DNA of 64,000 nt from Cucumis sativus (lineage: Eukaryota > Streptophyta > Magnoliopsida > Cucurbitales > Cucurbitaceae), in assembly GCF_000004075.3 (NCBI RefSeq), contig NC_026658.2:14372075-14436074 (forward strand), given 5' to 3'. Shown here piece after piece: positions 12,234 to 25,724 of the stretch (position 1 is the stretch's first letter; every line of letters starts with the position of its first letter). The position numbers were made by a program, and so were the translations under genes. Under the pieces are notes generated by a model that searched no databases, was not told the DNA's origin, and worked only from the letters and a program-made list of their open reading frames with translations.

Positions 12234-14090
12234 AACTTCCATCCTGGTATGTCAATGTTTATAATTCAATTCTTTAAAACTTCCAAGAAGACCCATGCAG
12301 TATTAAAATTATTATGATGACCTGTGATAGAAAAATGCTATTATTTACATGAAAGATTCGTGAAGCAAAAATACAAGTGTAAAATTTTCTATATGGATGA
12401 AGTTTTGTATGTACAAATACACTATACCATGAAACAATCATTCAAGTATATATATAGTTTATATCTTAATTTATTTGCATGGAGAATGTCCAGTGTAGGT
12501 GTGTACTGTAGATTATGTAGTGTGTGTGTTTTTATGGTGAAAATGGAAGAATGATTTAAGGTGGGTAGAGTGTGGTCCAGTTGTGGTTTTGTGTACTATT
12601 TGGAGGATGCAGTTTTGGAGTGTACACCACACACACAAAAGAGGGAATATATTTGGAGGGGTAGTAGCCACAGGGAGTAGGAGCCCTTTTAAATCTTACA
12701 CTGAATAATCATAATCATCATCATCATGTATTATTACATGTGAAGGCTCATCACTTCGTATAACTAATAACAACGAGCTGTGCCCAATTGTGTTCAAACA
12801 GACCCACTTCCTATTTGCTTACCACGTGACACCATCTCATCCAATTATGCCCCTTTTCCTCTCTCTCTCTGAATTGATATGTTATTAACTTTTAAGGACT
12901 CTTTGAACTATTTTAGTGGCAGATCTAGAAATTCTCTTTTAGGAAGAATAATTTTAGGGATTGTTGGAAGGCTAATTCACCGCTAGGCCAACTAATGATA
13001 TTGATCTTAAAATTATATATATATATTATATAACGAACATAAAGTTGAGTATGGCTTGAGCCCATTAGACCTACACTCAATACACTAGTGATTTCGATTC
13101 CTTACGAATCAAAATAGAGGAACCAACTTGGTTATTTTGCAAAAGTACAAGATCAAAATAAAAAAAATGAATTTGATAGTTATAAAATAAATCAAAACCA
13201 AAAGTATTTTGTAGAAGTTTGGGAGGGCAAATTTGATATGGATTAATATTACTTGCTTTAAAAATTGTTTCTAACTACAGAATTCCAAAGTGTAACAAGT
13301 GGTGTTTATGCTATATTTTTGAGCAAGGTGTTTCTCTGCTTTTGCATTTTTCTTGCTTATTTATGTAAATAAATTAATTTTTCTTCAATCATGAATACAC
13401 AAACGATACGAACTAGCAAACACCAATCAACAAAAATATTAAATTTTGAAGTGTACACCCAAAGGTAAATTTAAAAGTACACATCAGTAAGCTTCCACAT
13501 TCATTTTCAAATATTATTTAAATATGTGTAGTATTTGCCTTTTGTCCTCCTCTTTATCAAAATGTTCTAATCTCTTTATATCTTAATTTTTGTAACACCT
13601 TTGTTTGTTAACTAATGCAACACATCTATCTCTACAACGAACCACAATAAACCAGGAGTCTCATATTTTGTGTTCACACTAATAATAATAGTTTCCATTA
13701 AAGCAACATTAAAAGCTAGTTTGTTTGCTATCTAAACTTGATCATATATCTATAACATTAAAATTTCCAAAAAAAAAAAAAAAGAACGAAGTTGGTTACT
13801 TAATAAAACTTTGCAACAACTGAAAACTAACCAATATTGAGTAGCAGATTTGTATTGAAATTTGGAAAAGTGGATGAGAGAGAAATGTAAAGAGTTTTGA
13901 AGTTCACCCTCTCTGTCTCAGTGTCTCTCCCTCTAATATTAATAACAACAATTCATTAGTTATTTAATTATTCATTAATCAACTTATTAAAAAGCAAAGT
14001 AAGATTTGATTTTCCGACATGTTGACCAGGTCAAAACGAGGAGGCCCATATGCCCCTTCCATTTGATAAGCCCTATGCATACATTATTTA

Positions 14091-14120
<30 letters not shown>
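14091..14120. repeat. Compound (TC)n(AC)n microsatellite
   Basis: About nine TC units run directly into about six AC units. This is an intergenic simple repeat. Confidence 0.95.
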
Positions 14121-14122
<2 letters not shown>

Positions 14123-14281
14123 ACACATATATACTTTTTATACTTATTATATATATTTGTTTCTGATATTCAGATATGGGAGGGGAGCAGCCAATAAATT
14201 ATTACATGTCCAGAAAATTTTCTCTTGGAGGGAAAAAATAGTAATCTTAAGTTGAGAGATTGTTGGCTGCTAAAATATCTC

Positions 14282-14392
14282 ATCCCCACTTTGTATGAAA
14301 AATATCATCAAAGTTTACATCCCCACTTTCAACCCAAAATATCATGAAAGTTTACATTCCCACTTTGTACGAAAAATATCATTAAAGCTTAC
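14282..14392. repeat. 37-bp tandem repeat, three copies
   Basis: Units 14282-14318, 14319-14355 and 14356-14392 share CCCACTTT, AAAATATCAT and the AAAG.TTAC end, with a few substitutions each. The first and third are most alike. Confidence 0.9.
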
Positions 14393-17300
14393 TAATTTTG
14401 GTTGTGTTCTAACGTGAGTGTTACTAATTTCGACAATGAAAAATCAATTTAATTAAGCGGTTAACTTTGTCAATCAAGTAGTTAAGTGCTAAAGTTAACG
14501 TAATTCAATAGTAATTGATACGTATATATTTTTTAAGATCGAAGGTTTAATTTTGTACTTTTTATGTGATATTGTGTTAAAAAAAATAATAATAAATCCA
14601 AACAATGAATTCTTTTTAACAACTAAGTTTTTTGAAAAATTAAGTATCAAATAGCCATCAAAATGTTTTTTTAGTTCAAATAATTAGGAGGGTTGATTAC
14701 AAATGTAAATATGAACCTCATATTTTCATTACAATTACCTAACAACTATAAACAATAAACATAATTAAAATCAAAAGTTCACTTCTCAAATTACAAGTCA
14801 GAAATAAACATGGTCTAATCTCAATAACAAATATACATAAACAAACAAAAATCCAATTAATTAGAAGACTCTCACAATTTTGTTAGATCTTTTAGATGTT
14901 TGTTACAAATTTAAATATGAACCTCATGTTTTAAACTAACCTTATAAGCATCTTTTTAGAACTTATAAAGACCATATTTTAAACATTTGGCATTTCATCA
15001 AAAGGTAAAAGTATACACTCAAATGAGTTACTCTTTATTTTCTATTAGCATTTTCTCAATAAAATTTAAAAACATATTGATATGTAATATGTTTACTTAC
15101 CTAAAAAACTAAAAATGATTAAATTAACTTCTAGTAACTAAATTTAAAATTAGATTTGAAAGTTCAAAGGATCAAAATAATATTTTATTTTTATTATAAT
15201 GATTTTAATTTTCCCAATTGGGCCTCTATAGTTAGAATGAGAATAATACACATGGCTGAATTGCTGCCATGAATAAATAAAAGAAAAAAAAAATAAAAGT
15301 TTATTGTCTCTTTCACCCACATTTTAGTTCTTGGAATTATCCAATGCATGCATATGAATTTATGTATATATGTATATATGTATAAAATAAAACCTTGCAT
15401 TTTCACTTAAATTGCAAAAAGGGAAAAAGTTTTTCTTTTTCAAAAAATTAACTTTGCATATTTATGATGCATTTGCATAGCCTCTTGAAAAAGGAAAAAA
15501 GAAAACCTTCTAGACCAACCTAAAATGATTATTCTATGTAAAAAAAAAGGGTATCTTTTTAGGCTCTATAGCTCAAGAAAATAATTACACAAAGTTGTAT
15601 TTATTATTATTTTTTATTTTAATGTTCTTAAAATAGTTTTGTTTTAAGTCAATTTTTCATCAATTTTTTAAAGAAAATAATATATATATATATATTATGT
15701 GAGCCAATAATTAGTTTTATAATTAATTATATGAATCCATGTATATGTTCTTGTAAATGATTTATTTATTTGTGGGACAATAAATTATTTAAATATTTTA
15801 AAAAATATAGGACTTATAAAATAATTGTACTTCAAATTAAATTTTAGAAAGAAAAAAAAAAGCCTTAGTAATCATTATTATATATAAACTAATTAGTTAG
15901 TTTACATGTGAATTGTCATCTCCTTTTTTTATGGCTCATTTCTTTTTATTTTCTTTCTTAAATATTTATAATAAATTGGCTTTAAACATTTTTTTAAAAT
16001 TATGAAAATTTTGAGATTAGTTTGTGAGATACTTCTTAAAATTTATGTTTCTTCTCGCATTGTCTATTTATTTCTAAACAAAAAGTTGTTCAAAAGTTAT
16101 TCTATCGTACTTGTTTTGAATATTTTTTAGTTTTTGAAAATTTAACTTATAAACCGTTGTTTCACTTTTTTCTTTCTTTGTTATCTGCTTTTTACAGATG
16201 ATTGGTAGAAATTTAAATATTTAAATATTTTAAAAATAATTCTTAAATACTCGTTTTTGTTTTTAAAAGTTTATGAATATCTACACCATAAGAAAATAGA
16301 GTGCAAATAGGGTAGAATTACACATTTCGATTTTATTGGCTAGACGTGAAGCTTAGAAAGCCCTATTCGTTCCTTGGACCACTTCTCTTCTCCTTACGAG
16401 TCGAAAACAAGAGCTTAACTTAGATCATTCTTTATTAAAAAAGAATGCAAAGATCTTCTTCTCTTAGATAATCCACAAAAATGGATTTTTCTCAAAGAAG
16501 AACAAAGTACAATGGAAGTAAAGAAAGTGAAAGTGGAATAAACATGTTCAAGGATAGGCTTTAATCTTTTTTAGTAGGTTTAGAAGGAAATCAGGTTGAA
16601 GAAGAGGAAGGTTTTATTTTAAAGGGAAGAAAAAGATTTTAAAAAATTATCAAAGCATGAGTAAAAGAAAATTACTTAATTTTCAAAAAGCTAGAATAAA
16701 TTTCCTTTAAGTTTTAAAAACAAAAAATGGAATAGTTTGAATTTTTAATAAAGAGATAGAAAGTAAATAATATATAAATATAAAATTTGCATGGAGAGTA
16801 AGGCTTATAAACTTGATTTTCTAATAAAGTAATTATTATAAATTAAGTATATTATAAAAATAGTAAAATATTTATAAAATATAGTAAAATCTATTAAATT
16901 TTTGAATCCATACCAATTTCTCTCTTCCTTTCCATTCCTAATGAGATAGGCAAATGATTTCTCAAACTTAAGAAAAGAAGAACAAAAATATATTGATACG
17001 TCCAAATCATTGATGAAGAGAAAAAAAAAGTTGTAGAAGAAGGAAAAAGATGGATGTTGATTGAAGATTGAAGAATGTTATTCAAAATAAAGAAAACAGC
17101 TTTTCTCCCACCTGAAAAATTCACTTTCTAACTTTTGTTTTTCTACTCGACCTAAACTTTAATTTGGATTTTGTTTAAAACACATTTAATCTTTCGAATG
17201 TGAATATGTGAACATATCTTGTATATCGAACTATATCTATTGTTATAGATAACTTTGAACCTAAGAGTAAAATCATCTTAACACATAACCAAACAAAGAC

Positions 17301-17998
17301 AAAAGTCTAATCGAACGAACAAAGTCTAGTAAAAAAGCATAGAAAGGAAATGGAAAACCAAAGCCCACTCTAAGTGCCTTAGCCAAATGAAGTAATTTGG
17401 GTCGCAAACTATTCCACCGTGTAGAATGATTCCACCTAAAGGGAAAAGGTGAAGTAGAGCCTATAAATAAGACGAAAAGACTAAAGAGAGCAAATAGATT
17501 GCAATGTTTAACTTAAGCATCAAAGTAGGCATGACGTCAGTTGCTTTAATGTTAACTCAATTCTATTTTTCTAGAGTTGTTGTTCTCTCCAACCAATCAG
17601 CACATATATTTATGATTGCACCACAACTACACAAAGCAATATTATAGTTATTGTCATCGACTCTTAATTTTAATTAGCACAAATAATATATCATCTCATA
17701 ACTACAAAAGTAATATCTTTGGGAGTGAAAGTTCCTTGGACATAAATTAAAATACAAAATGGTGTGGTAGGTGAGATGGAATAAAAATTTGCATCATCAT
17801 ATAGTCTTGAATCATCTCTATACATCTTTAAATTTTAATTTTTTTTCAAAATTTTAAATGATTTATACTCCAATAATAAAAATAAAAGTAATAATGATTT
17901 AGAACAAACAAATTTAACTCAAAACTAAATCTTGCAAATCTCTAATTTAATCAAAAAATTATTTTATAAATTTCTGATTATTCATACTTTGGAAAAGC

Positions 17999-18017
17999 TA
18001 TATATATATATATTATA
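17999..18017 (+). promoter_or_regulatory. TATA element of the MAKR gene
   Basis: A TA run ending TATTATAAAG lies about 140 bp before the chosen start codon. It is followed by a CT-rich leader (18104-18123), typical of plant 5' UTRs. It would place the transcription start near 18045. Confidence 0.5.
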
Positions 18018-18155
18018 AAGAAAGGCTGCAGCCATGGGAAAGAAAATTTGAACTTACCAATAAAAACCAACGATCTCACACTTGTGATTGTGCCTTACCC
18101 CTTTCTCTCTCTCTCTCTCTGTCTTCTCTGCCACTCTCTCCGGCTACACACTGCC

Positions 18156-19310
18156 ATGGCCACCGCCAATGCTCCATTCGCCTCCGCTCCCGCAGAAGAA
18201 GACTACATTGACATGGAACTCACCTCTTCCCCTTCTTCCAAATCATTTTGCTATTCCATTGGATCACCCCCGCCACCGCCACCGCCACCGCAGGCGGCCA
18301 GAGATTTCGAGTTCCAATTTCAAATGACATCATTTTCCGGCGAAACAGAGGCGACAACTTCGCCAGCCGACGATCTGTTCTACAAAGGAAAATTACTCCC
18401 TCTCCACCTCCCCCCCCGTTTACAAATGGTTCAAAAGCTTCTTCATAGCCCCAACTCCCAGAACCCATCAAGAAAAGCGGAATCTTTCTCAGAAAATTTC
18501 GAGATTCCTTTCATCTCCATTAAAGCTCCACCTCCCGAGTCGTGCAATGTGTCACCCAGTGAGTCGTGCAGACCGAGTTGCGAGTTGAACCCGGATGAGT
18601 TTTTGTTGGGGTTTAGAGGGGAAATTATAAAGGATTTTGTTAACCCAACAACAGCAACAACAAAATCATGGTCAAAGAAAGTGAAGCAATTGAAACAATC
18701 TTCACAAGCTTATTTCAAATCATTATTTGGGAAATCTGTTTGTTCTTCTAACAACAGATCCTCTGTTTTCAATGAAGAAACGGAGAACATTTTTGAAAAC
18801 AGGAGAAATTCAGGAAAGTTCATTAAAGTTTCCAAAAAAACCCCTTTTGGTAGAATTGATTATAACAAATGGCAGATTCCGAATCAAACTTTAGAGAAGG
18901 AAAAAGCTGAAGAATTCTATGGTGGGATTTTGAATATTAACAATCATAGAAGGTCATTTTCTGGGGCAATTCAGAGAACTTCCTCTTCTTCTTCTTCTTC
19001 AACTAATAATAACAACAAAACTTCTTCTTCTTGTTCAACTTCTTCCTCAGGTTCTTCATCTTTATCTTCATCATTTTCTTTTAGTTCAAATGGGTTTTGT
19101 GATCTGCAGTCATTTAAGAGAAGCATAAGTTCAAATTCAGAGATAGAGAACTCCATTGAAGGGGCAATTGCTCACTGTAAACAATCTCAAAAGATGATTG
19201 TTAATTCAAGAAAAAATGAATCTGAATCTCAACTACAAACTTGCTCTCTCTCTGTTTCTAAGGTTTTGCCTTGTGGGGATCAGAAAACTTCCCAACTTTG
19301 CAGGATTTGA
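18156..19310 (+). CDS. Membrane-associated kinase regulator (MAKR family)
   Basis: A 384-residue intronless protein. MAKR/BKI1-type proteins bind the plasma membrane and control receptor-like kinases such as BRI1 and other LRR kinases. Near the N-terminus is EEDYIDMEL (about 14-22), a family signature. Then come a proline run (about 38-45), DFEFQF (about 50-55), and SPADDLFYKGKLLPLHLPPRLQ (about 69-90), which is strongly conserved. A basic segment (about 170-194, KSWSKKVKQLKQSSQAYFKS) fits membrane binding. A long Ser/Asn-rich linker precedes GAIAHCKQSQ (336-345), which corresponds to the kinase-interacting tail. I chose the ATG at 18156 because family similarity starts there. An in-frame ATG at 18048 lies next to the likely transcription start and adds no conserved sequence. 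MAKR3 or MAKR4 type is likely but not settled. Confidence 0.9.
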   Translation: MATANAPFASAPAEEDYIDMELTSSPSSKSFCYSIGSPPPPPPPPQAARDFEFQFQMTSFSGETEATTSPADDLFYKGKLLPLHLPPRLQMVQKLLHSPNSQNPSRKAESFSENFEIPFISIKAPPPESCNVSPSESCRPSCELNPDEFLLGFRGEIIKDFVNPTTATTKSWSKKVKQLKQSSQAYFKSLFGKSVCSSNNRSSVFNEETENIFENRRNSGKFIKVSKKTPFGRIDYNKWQIPNQTLEKEKAEEFYGGILNINNHRRSFSGAIQRTSSSSSSSTNNNNKTSSSCSTSSSGSSSLSSSFSFSSNGFCDLQSFKRSISSNSEIENSIEGAIAHCKQSQKMIVNSRKNESESQLQTCSLSVSKVLPCGDQKTSQLCRI

Positions 19311-22300
19311 CGATGGCTTCAGTATCACTATACTCTCTTTTTCTTTTTCTGCTGAGTTTGATTGTGGATTTGAAGTAACTGAGGAAGTTGAAGGTAGATT
19401 TGAAGCTCAACAATGAAGATTCAGCTTGAAGATGATGAAGAAGAAACATAGATTTAAGATTATATTATTGTAACAAGGATGTTCTAAATCATTCAGTATG
19501 CTATAATAATTATTATTATATTGTTATGTTCTTTCTTTATGTACAAAATTGTATAGTTGTTTGAGTTCAATCAAACAGCTCTCTATTTCATTACTTTTTG
19601 AGTTTTTCTTTCTTCCTCTGAGTTATTTCCTGTTGAGTTCATGTTTGTAAGCTGTTAGATTCAGCTGATTTATATTCAATCATTTCCCCCTCCATAAATG
19701 ATTGTAAGATTACTGATTACTATATTTAAACATCTCTCTTTCTTTCTTCATATAGATAGATGATATCGAAAATTGAAAATCATATGTTAAACATTTAGGT
19801 AAGTTAACATGTCCAACTCACTTGTAAGGATCGAATATGTAATGATCTTGTCGATATATTTTAAGGTGAAATAAATTATGAAAATGATCCATCTTTTCAA
19901 AATCTACAAACCTAAGAATTAGTATCGAAGAGATTCATCTCTATGGACTTGCAAAGCTAACAAACTCATGTCTACTCAACATCATGAGTAGAGCTTATCA
20001 ATTAAATCCTTCAATTTATATTAGAAGTACGAAATTCTAAATGTATCACCCCACCTCGATCGTTTGTAGTTAGAGAAAAATAGACTAATAATATGTCGGT
20101 CGAAATAAACATATATATGTAATGAAGACCCGACCCTGTGTTTGAATAATATTTAAGAAGAAATCATACAATTTCACCCGTGACGACGAAACATTTTATT
20201 ATTATTTGTAGCATCAAAATGTGAGAAGAGAGGAAGATATTATTACATTGGAAGGTTGATTTTGACAATGTTGAATGGATAAAATGGGTTCTCAAAGGAC
20301 AGCCTTACCCAAATGTAAAGGACACCCTCTCCCTCTTCTTCTCCAAAGTACTTTCCCTATGACAAAGAAAAGAAACCCTAAAATTTGATCTTATATATTG
20401 TATTTTTTTATATATAAAATTATTATTATTTTCTAACAAATTTCAATAAATATTAACCATAATTTGACAACAACTCGTTTTCATGATTAAAATTGAACAA
20501 AAAAATTGATAAAAATAGTAATTCATCTTTTATTTTTGGTTACTATCATTATCATAGTTTTAGAGAAGTACCCTTTCTCTTCTCCACTCAATGACAGCTA
20601 AAAAGATTGCAAAAGCAAACATTTGCATATATCATCATGACCTTATAAGTAAATTCAAAATGAAAATAAAAAGTACTTTTTATCACTCAGTTTTTTCATA
20701 GATTCCAAATGGTATCTGAAACTTTGAGGCAGCTTTATACAGCTTCACACTCTCAAATAACCAACCATGGAAGATCCCAATTGCATAATAAAGTTATTGC
20801 TGAATCTCAATCTTTTCTTTTTCTTTAATAAAAATTCTTTTTAACTCTTTAATGAAAAGGGGAAAGAAGAAGAAAAAAAGTATGTGAAAAAGAAAGAAAA
20901 GTTAAGTATTGGTTTGTGATGATTTCCATACTTGTTCTTGTTCTGTCGTCACATGCTTGCTATATACACGTTCAATATGTTATGATGGTCCGTTATGATT
21001 AAAGTGAATGTTTGAAGATTTTAATATGAGATGTCAAAAGAAATAGAATAAATGCTTAGATCCTTGTATCACGTTTATGCGTTACGTTTGAAAGAAGTGT
21101 TGATACTATATTGAGACTACGACATTAATACTTTTAAAGTGTTGGATTAGTTAATTTGAAAGTGATTTTTTGAAAAAATATTTAGTAATATATGATTGCT
21201 TTGACGTTTCCTTTTCTCTTTCAAAGACAAATGATTTGTTTGGAATTATCTATCCTTTTCTTTTATATATAAGTTTTCTAACATAAGAGTGTAACATCAA
21301 ATGAGATATGAATTAATATAATAAGATCAAATATCAATTTATATTTCTTTAAACATATCCTATTTTTTATATTAAATTTTTTATTTATTTTAGATTCTTG
21401 ATTTATAAAATATGATTATTGATCGCTTAAAAATAAATCAGCTATTCAATTATGGATTGTTTTTGTGGCCAATTAAAAATGACATCGCATATTTGAAGCT
21501 TGAGAAGAGGATAATTTGGGTCTCAACCCTAAACCTCATCGGTCAAGAACAAGGCTACGTCTTCAAATTTGATAAATGAAGCATGCTAAGATCCATGTGC
21601 TCTAATACATTTGCCTTTAGAATTAACTTGAGATTACTCAAAGTCGTGTTCTTTTTAAATTACAAAATTTGTTTGTCACGTAAGAGAGCCATGTACGTTT
21701 TTTTTAATTCAAATTTTAACATTACCGTACATTATCAAAATCAATAAATGACAACACGTTTCATCGTGGTTTGAATTAGTTTCTTACTCTTATTTTCAAA
21801 TTTGTTTAAAGGTGACTAATCTTTTTTACCTGTAAATCAAGAGAACATCTATCGCTTACAAAATACATTATCGAATATATAAACAAACTAGAAAAAGTGG
21901 GAAAAAAAAAAAGAAAAGAAAATCAAATTGATATTCAAATAATTTTAAATCTGAAATTGTTCAGTTTTTGTATTTTTAATTGTGTTAATACACTCTCCAA
22001 TAAAATTTTAAATTTAATCTTCACTAATTGTTTTTCTTCAAAAAAATATTGTTATTTATTAGCTCTTTTACAATAAAATTTGAAAAAATTAGTTAATTGT
22101 TAGATTTTTTTTAAAAAATATTTTTAATTCTCACTTTCGTTTTACTTCCGTTCAACCGGAATAAGTTTAGTTTAACTGACACAATCTTTTAGATGGAAGA
22201 TTCAATCTAAATTTCCTATAATTGTTATATTAAAAGAAATACTTCCATTTAAAAAAAAGAATACAAAAAGTTATAGCATTCATGATTTTAAAATAAAAAT

Positions 22301-24929
22301 TTGAGGAGAGTATACATTTTACTTTTTGAAAGTTTAAGATTTCAGAGGATTGATTGTGTAAAGTTCTCGAACCGTAAATATAATCGAAAAGAAATTATTT
22401 TAAGTGACAAAACTGTTAAGAATACTTACAAATATAACAAAATTTCATTGTTTGTCATTGACAGAAGATTTAACACCTACTAATACTCATCAACAATAAA
22501 TTGTTGTAGTCTATAAGTATTTATCAATATCTATCGATAATATTATGCTATATTTATAAACCGTTTGATTCATTTTATTATATTTAAAAATAACACAAAT
22601 TTAAGTCCAAGTTCATCCATCAAAATTTCATAAAATAGATAATTGATATATATATATAAATCATAGTCTTGAAAATAAGCATATTTAACTAATATTACAT
22701 TTCAACCACTAAATTTCAAAACAATATATATTTAAAATTTAGTTTCTATCTCTAAGTCTAAAATTTGAAAATATTAAATCCTAATCTCTTGCTTGTTTGT
22801 CCTTTTAGCATCAAAGTACTTTGAATTGTCCTTCATAATCATTTTTGTGCCCCATTTGCAAGAGACAATAAAAATCATTTAAAATAAATTTCTTTATGAA
22901 AAAAAAAGATATTGAAAACTTTGTTTTTGTTTCAATCCAATCAAATTATATATTTTATATATATATATGTTTTTGTTTGCATCAGTTGAAGTCACCTCAT
23001 GAATATAATAAAGTAGATTTATATTTATATATTTACACAATATAATATTTTTCACCAAACTGCAGAAGCAAACAAAAAATCTTTTGCCCTATTATTAATA
23101 AAATAGAAAGATTTTATTGATTCTGAGCATCCATAAGATTTTGTTCTCTCTATAATCATATCATCACTCAAACTAACCTCATTACATCTCATTCTTTCAC
23201 AGTGTAATTTGAATTGGATGGAATCATGAGGAATAATAATAAGAAAGAAGAAGAGGGAAAGAAATTTGGTGGTATGTTTGATTGAGAAGAGAGATTGGAA
23301 ATGAAATGGTGTTTGTGAGTTAGTGTGGATGACATTATTGGGAGGAGCCATTAGCCAAGGCAGAAGAGCATGTGGACACTGTCAGATAAAATCAAATATT
23401 CAAAGCATCTCTCTCTTTTCTTTTCTTTTTTTTCATTTTTCTTTTCCTTCACATTTTTCTTCTTCTTAAATTTAAATTTGTTTATGCAACTAAACTTGGG
23501 GTGAATCCAATGTTCCTAAAACTAAATCTCAATTTTCATCCTTCCATTCATCTACTTCTCTAGTTGTTTACTGATGTGAGATGAAGATGTTGTTATATGT
23601 TTTACACACATTTCCACCTCTTTGTATTCGTATTGTTTCAAGTATATATTGAAATGTCAATATTTTTAGTGTATTGTAGAATTGATATTTTTGTCGACAT
23701 CGATATTTTAAACATTGTTTTCAAGCTCGGTCAAAATGGGAGTCCACATGTTGATGTCAAAGGACATATAGATGATGAAAGTGGTCAAAGGTGAGCATGT
23801 ACTTGCAACCAAGACGATGACATCTCCACGAGCATAACAAGGACATGAGCTTTGACTCACTAGTCTATTGGAACATATAATTATAATGAAAATATATGAC
23901 AAGAGATCATCTTTTTTTCTCTCTCTTTTCATTTGTGATGTTTAATCGTTCAAAAACTAATGAGAGGTAAATACTCGGTGGTTAAAACATATTTACTTAC
24001 ACAGTGATTAACTTTAGCATAGGCTAGTCACTTAGAGGGGTTGTTTCGATCTTAAGTTCAACTGGGTGCAACGATAAAGTTTAGGACTATTTACCTTAAC
24101 ACACATGACATCAGTGGAGGACCTGCAAAAGGTGGCTCTAATGATGCGGTAAGAGAATTACATGATGAGAAGAAGTTAATAAGTTATTACGTAGGTATAT
24201 GGAGTCATAAGGGTGTATTTACATAAAAGAAAGATTTTGACTATGATTCATCTTGATCCTAATGAATTTCCTAATCCCCATTAAGCTTAGGATCAAATCT
24301 AGTACTATCTTTATATTATTTTATCTTGGTTTTTTTGTTTTATACTTTTGGGTCAAACTACACTCCTCAAAGTTACGGTTTCCAACTCAGTCTACAATAT
24401 TTTACACTATTATATCGTACAAACTATTATAATTCACAAATTATAAATAACCACATCAGTTCAAATGTAATAAAAAGAGAGACCGACCTGCTCCCTACAA
24501 CAAAAGTATACAAATGTATTTGCGCTTTCGTTCTCAAGTATATTCAGTCCACACAACTAAACCCTAAGAAGGTGTCCCACACACTTTGGATGGAGAGTTG
24601 AATTTGGTTAAGGGTTTACTTTTTGAAGTATTTTTAAATACTTCCATTTTAGCTTCATGTTCAGACAGTACAGCATTAAGGTTCATTTTATCATTTTTTT
24701 TAAAAAAGTGTAAGTTGAGAACAAAAGAGAGTGACTGTTTTAGATAACATTGAAATTTGGTTTGAATTTTGTAGTTTCATGTGCTTATAAACTCTTCAAA
24801 AAATCAGCTTTATGCTTTTCCCACTTCCACCTTTTTCCTTTTTTATGTCATTGAATCTCTCAACATCCTTATAAGTTTAAGATTAATGGCTTATGTTCCC
24901 TTACCTTTTATCTTCTTTTTGTTATATTA

Positions 24930-25075
24930 GCTTTAAGCATAGCTCAATTGATATAAAGTTTGGTACTAACAACTCCGGTTCAAAAGTTCAATATATATAT
25001 CATTTTCAAACTTCATACTTTCATCTTAATGTCTAAAATACCTCCTAAAGTGTAATAACTAACATCTCACATTTA
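24930..25075 (+). mobile_element. Candidate degenerate tRNA-derived SINE
   Basis: TAGCTCAATTGATA (about 24950) resembles a tRNA A box and CCGGTTCAAAAGTTC (about 24977-24991) resembles a B box, at tRNA-like spacing. No clear target duplication is visible, and the sequence runs on towards the TA microsatellite. It could be a chance tRNA-like match. Confidence 0.4.

Positions 25076-25079
<4 letters not shown>

Positions 25080-25121
<42 letters not shown>
25080..25121. repeat. (TA)n microsatellite
   Basis: An uninterrupted TA run of about 42 bases, probably length-polymorphic. Confidence 0.95.
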
Positions 25122-25124
<3 letters not shown>

Positions 25125-25724
25125 GATATAACTGAAAGGGCATTGAAGACATTTAAGAAGCTTTTGAATGAAGTTAATACTGTCAAAATTGAAACCTCAG
25201 TCTTTCACTGACAATGAGTTTCTTCGTGGAAAGTAAGAACAAAACAGATACAAAATTTTACTTTACAACCAAGCAAAATTTTACTTTACAACCAAGCAAT
25301 CTTCTTCACTATTTTCCCTCTTTTTCTTTTTTTCTTTTTCTTTTTTAAAAAAGTTTTCTTTTAGTAATAATAACAAATTCACTATGTATTAATTACATTA
25401 GGATAAATATATGCATAAACCATTATGAATGATATTTTCGAGCTGGCTTGGACGATTCAATACAACTTAGCCTCCAAAGTTGTATGTTTCACATACGCCA
25501 AAGACATCCAATAAATCTTTATCTTAACCCAATGGGCTTTTAAGAACAGATGCGTTTCATCATCTGATCAAAAAAATGTCTGCATCAACGAGGAGTGATG
25601 GTCTAAAAATGGGAACCGAGAGTAGTAGTATTACATCCTCTAACACAACACAAGTTCCCTCGGTGCCGAACTGCAGCATGTAGGGTAATTCCGCAACGTA
25701 GCCATGTTCCAAATGTATGTAGGA

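Larger units (their letters stand above)
12234..17998. other. Intergenic region, 5.8 kb
   Basis: It separates the coiled-coil gene from the downstream MAKR gene. It holds a microsatellite (14091-14120), a 37-bp triple tandem repeat (14282-14392), and a short piece near 12968-12990 resembling the 5' end of the SINE at 8404-8613. The rest is AT-rich low-complexity sequence. I see no coding exon. Chance frames near 16805-17124 lack any recognisable motif. Confidence 0.6.
19311..25724. other. Intergenic region between convergent MAKR and ITN1-type genes
   Basis: The first 300 bases should hold the MAKR 3' UTR. The rest is AT-rich. A tRNA-like SINE candidate (24930-25075) and a long TA repeat (25080-25121) are listed separately. 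A 99-residue frame on the minus strand at 23052-23351 has no motif I know. I see no supported gene. Confidence 0.55.

Noticed and set aside
18048-18155. Upstream in-frame ATG of the MAKR gene
   Set aside because: It lies within about 30 bases of the TATA element and the extra residues show no family similarity.
23052-23351. 99-codon minus-strand frame beginning MAPPNNVIHT
   Set aside because: It has a hydrophobic segment but no family motif, no conserved C-terminal peptide and AT-rich surroundings. It may be a chance frame.
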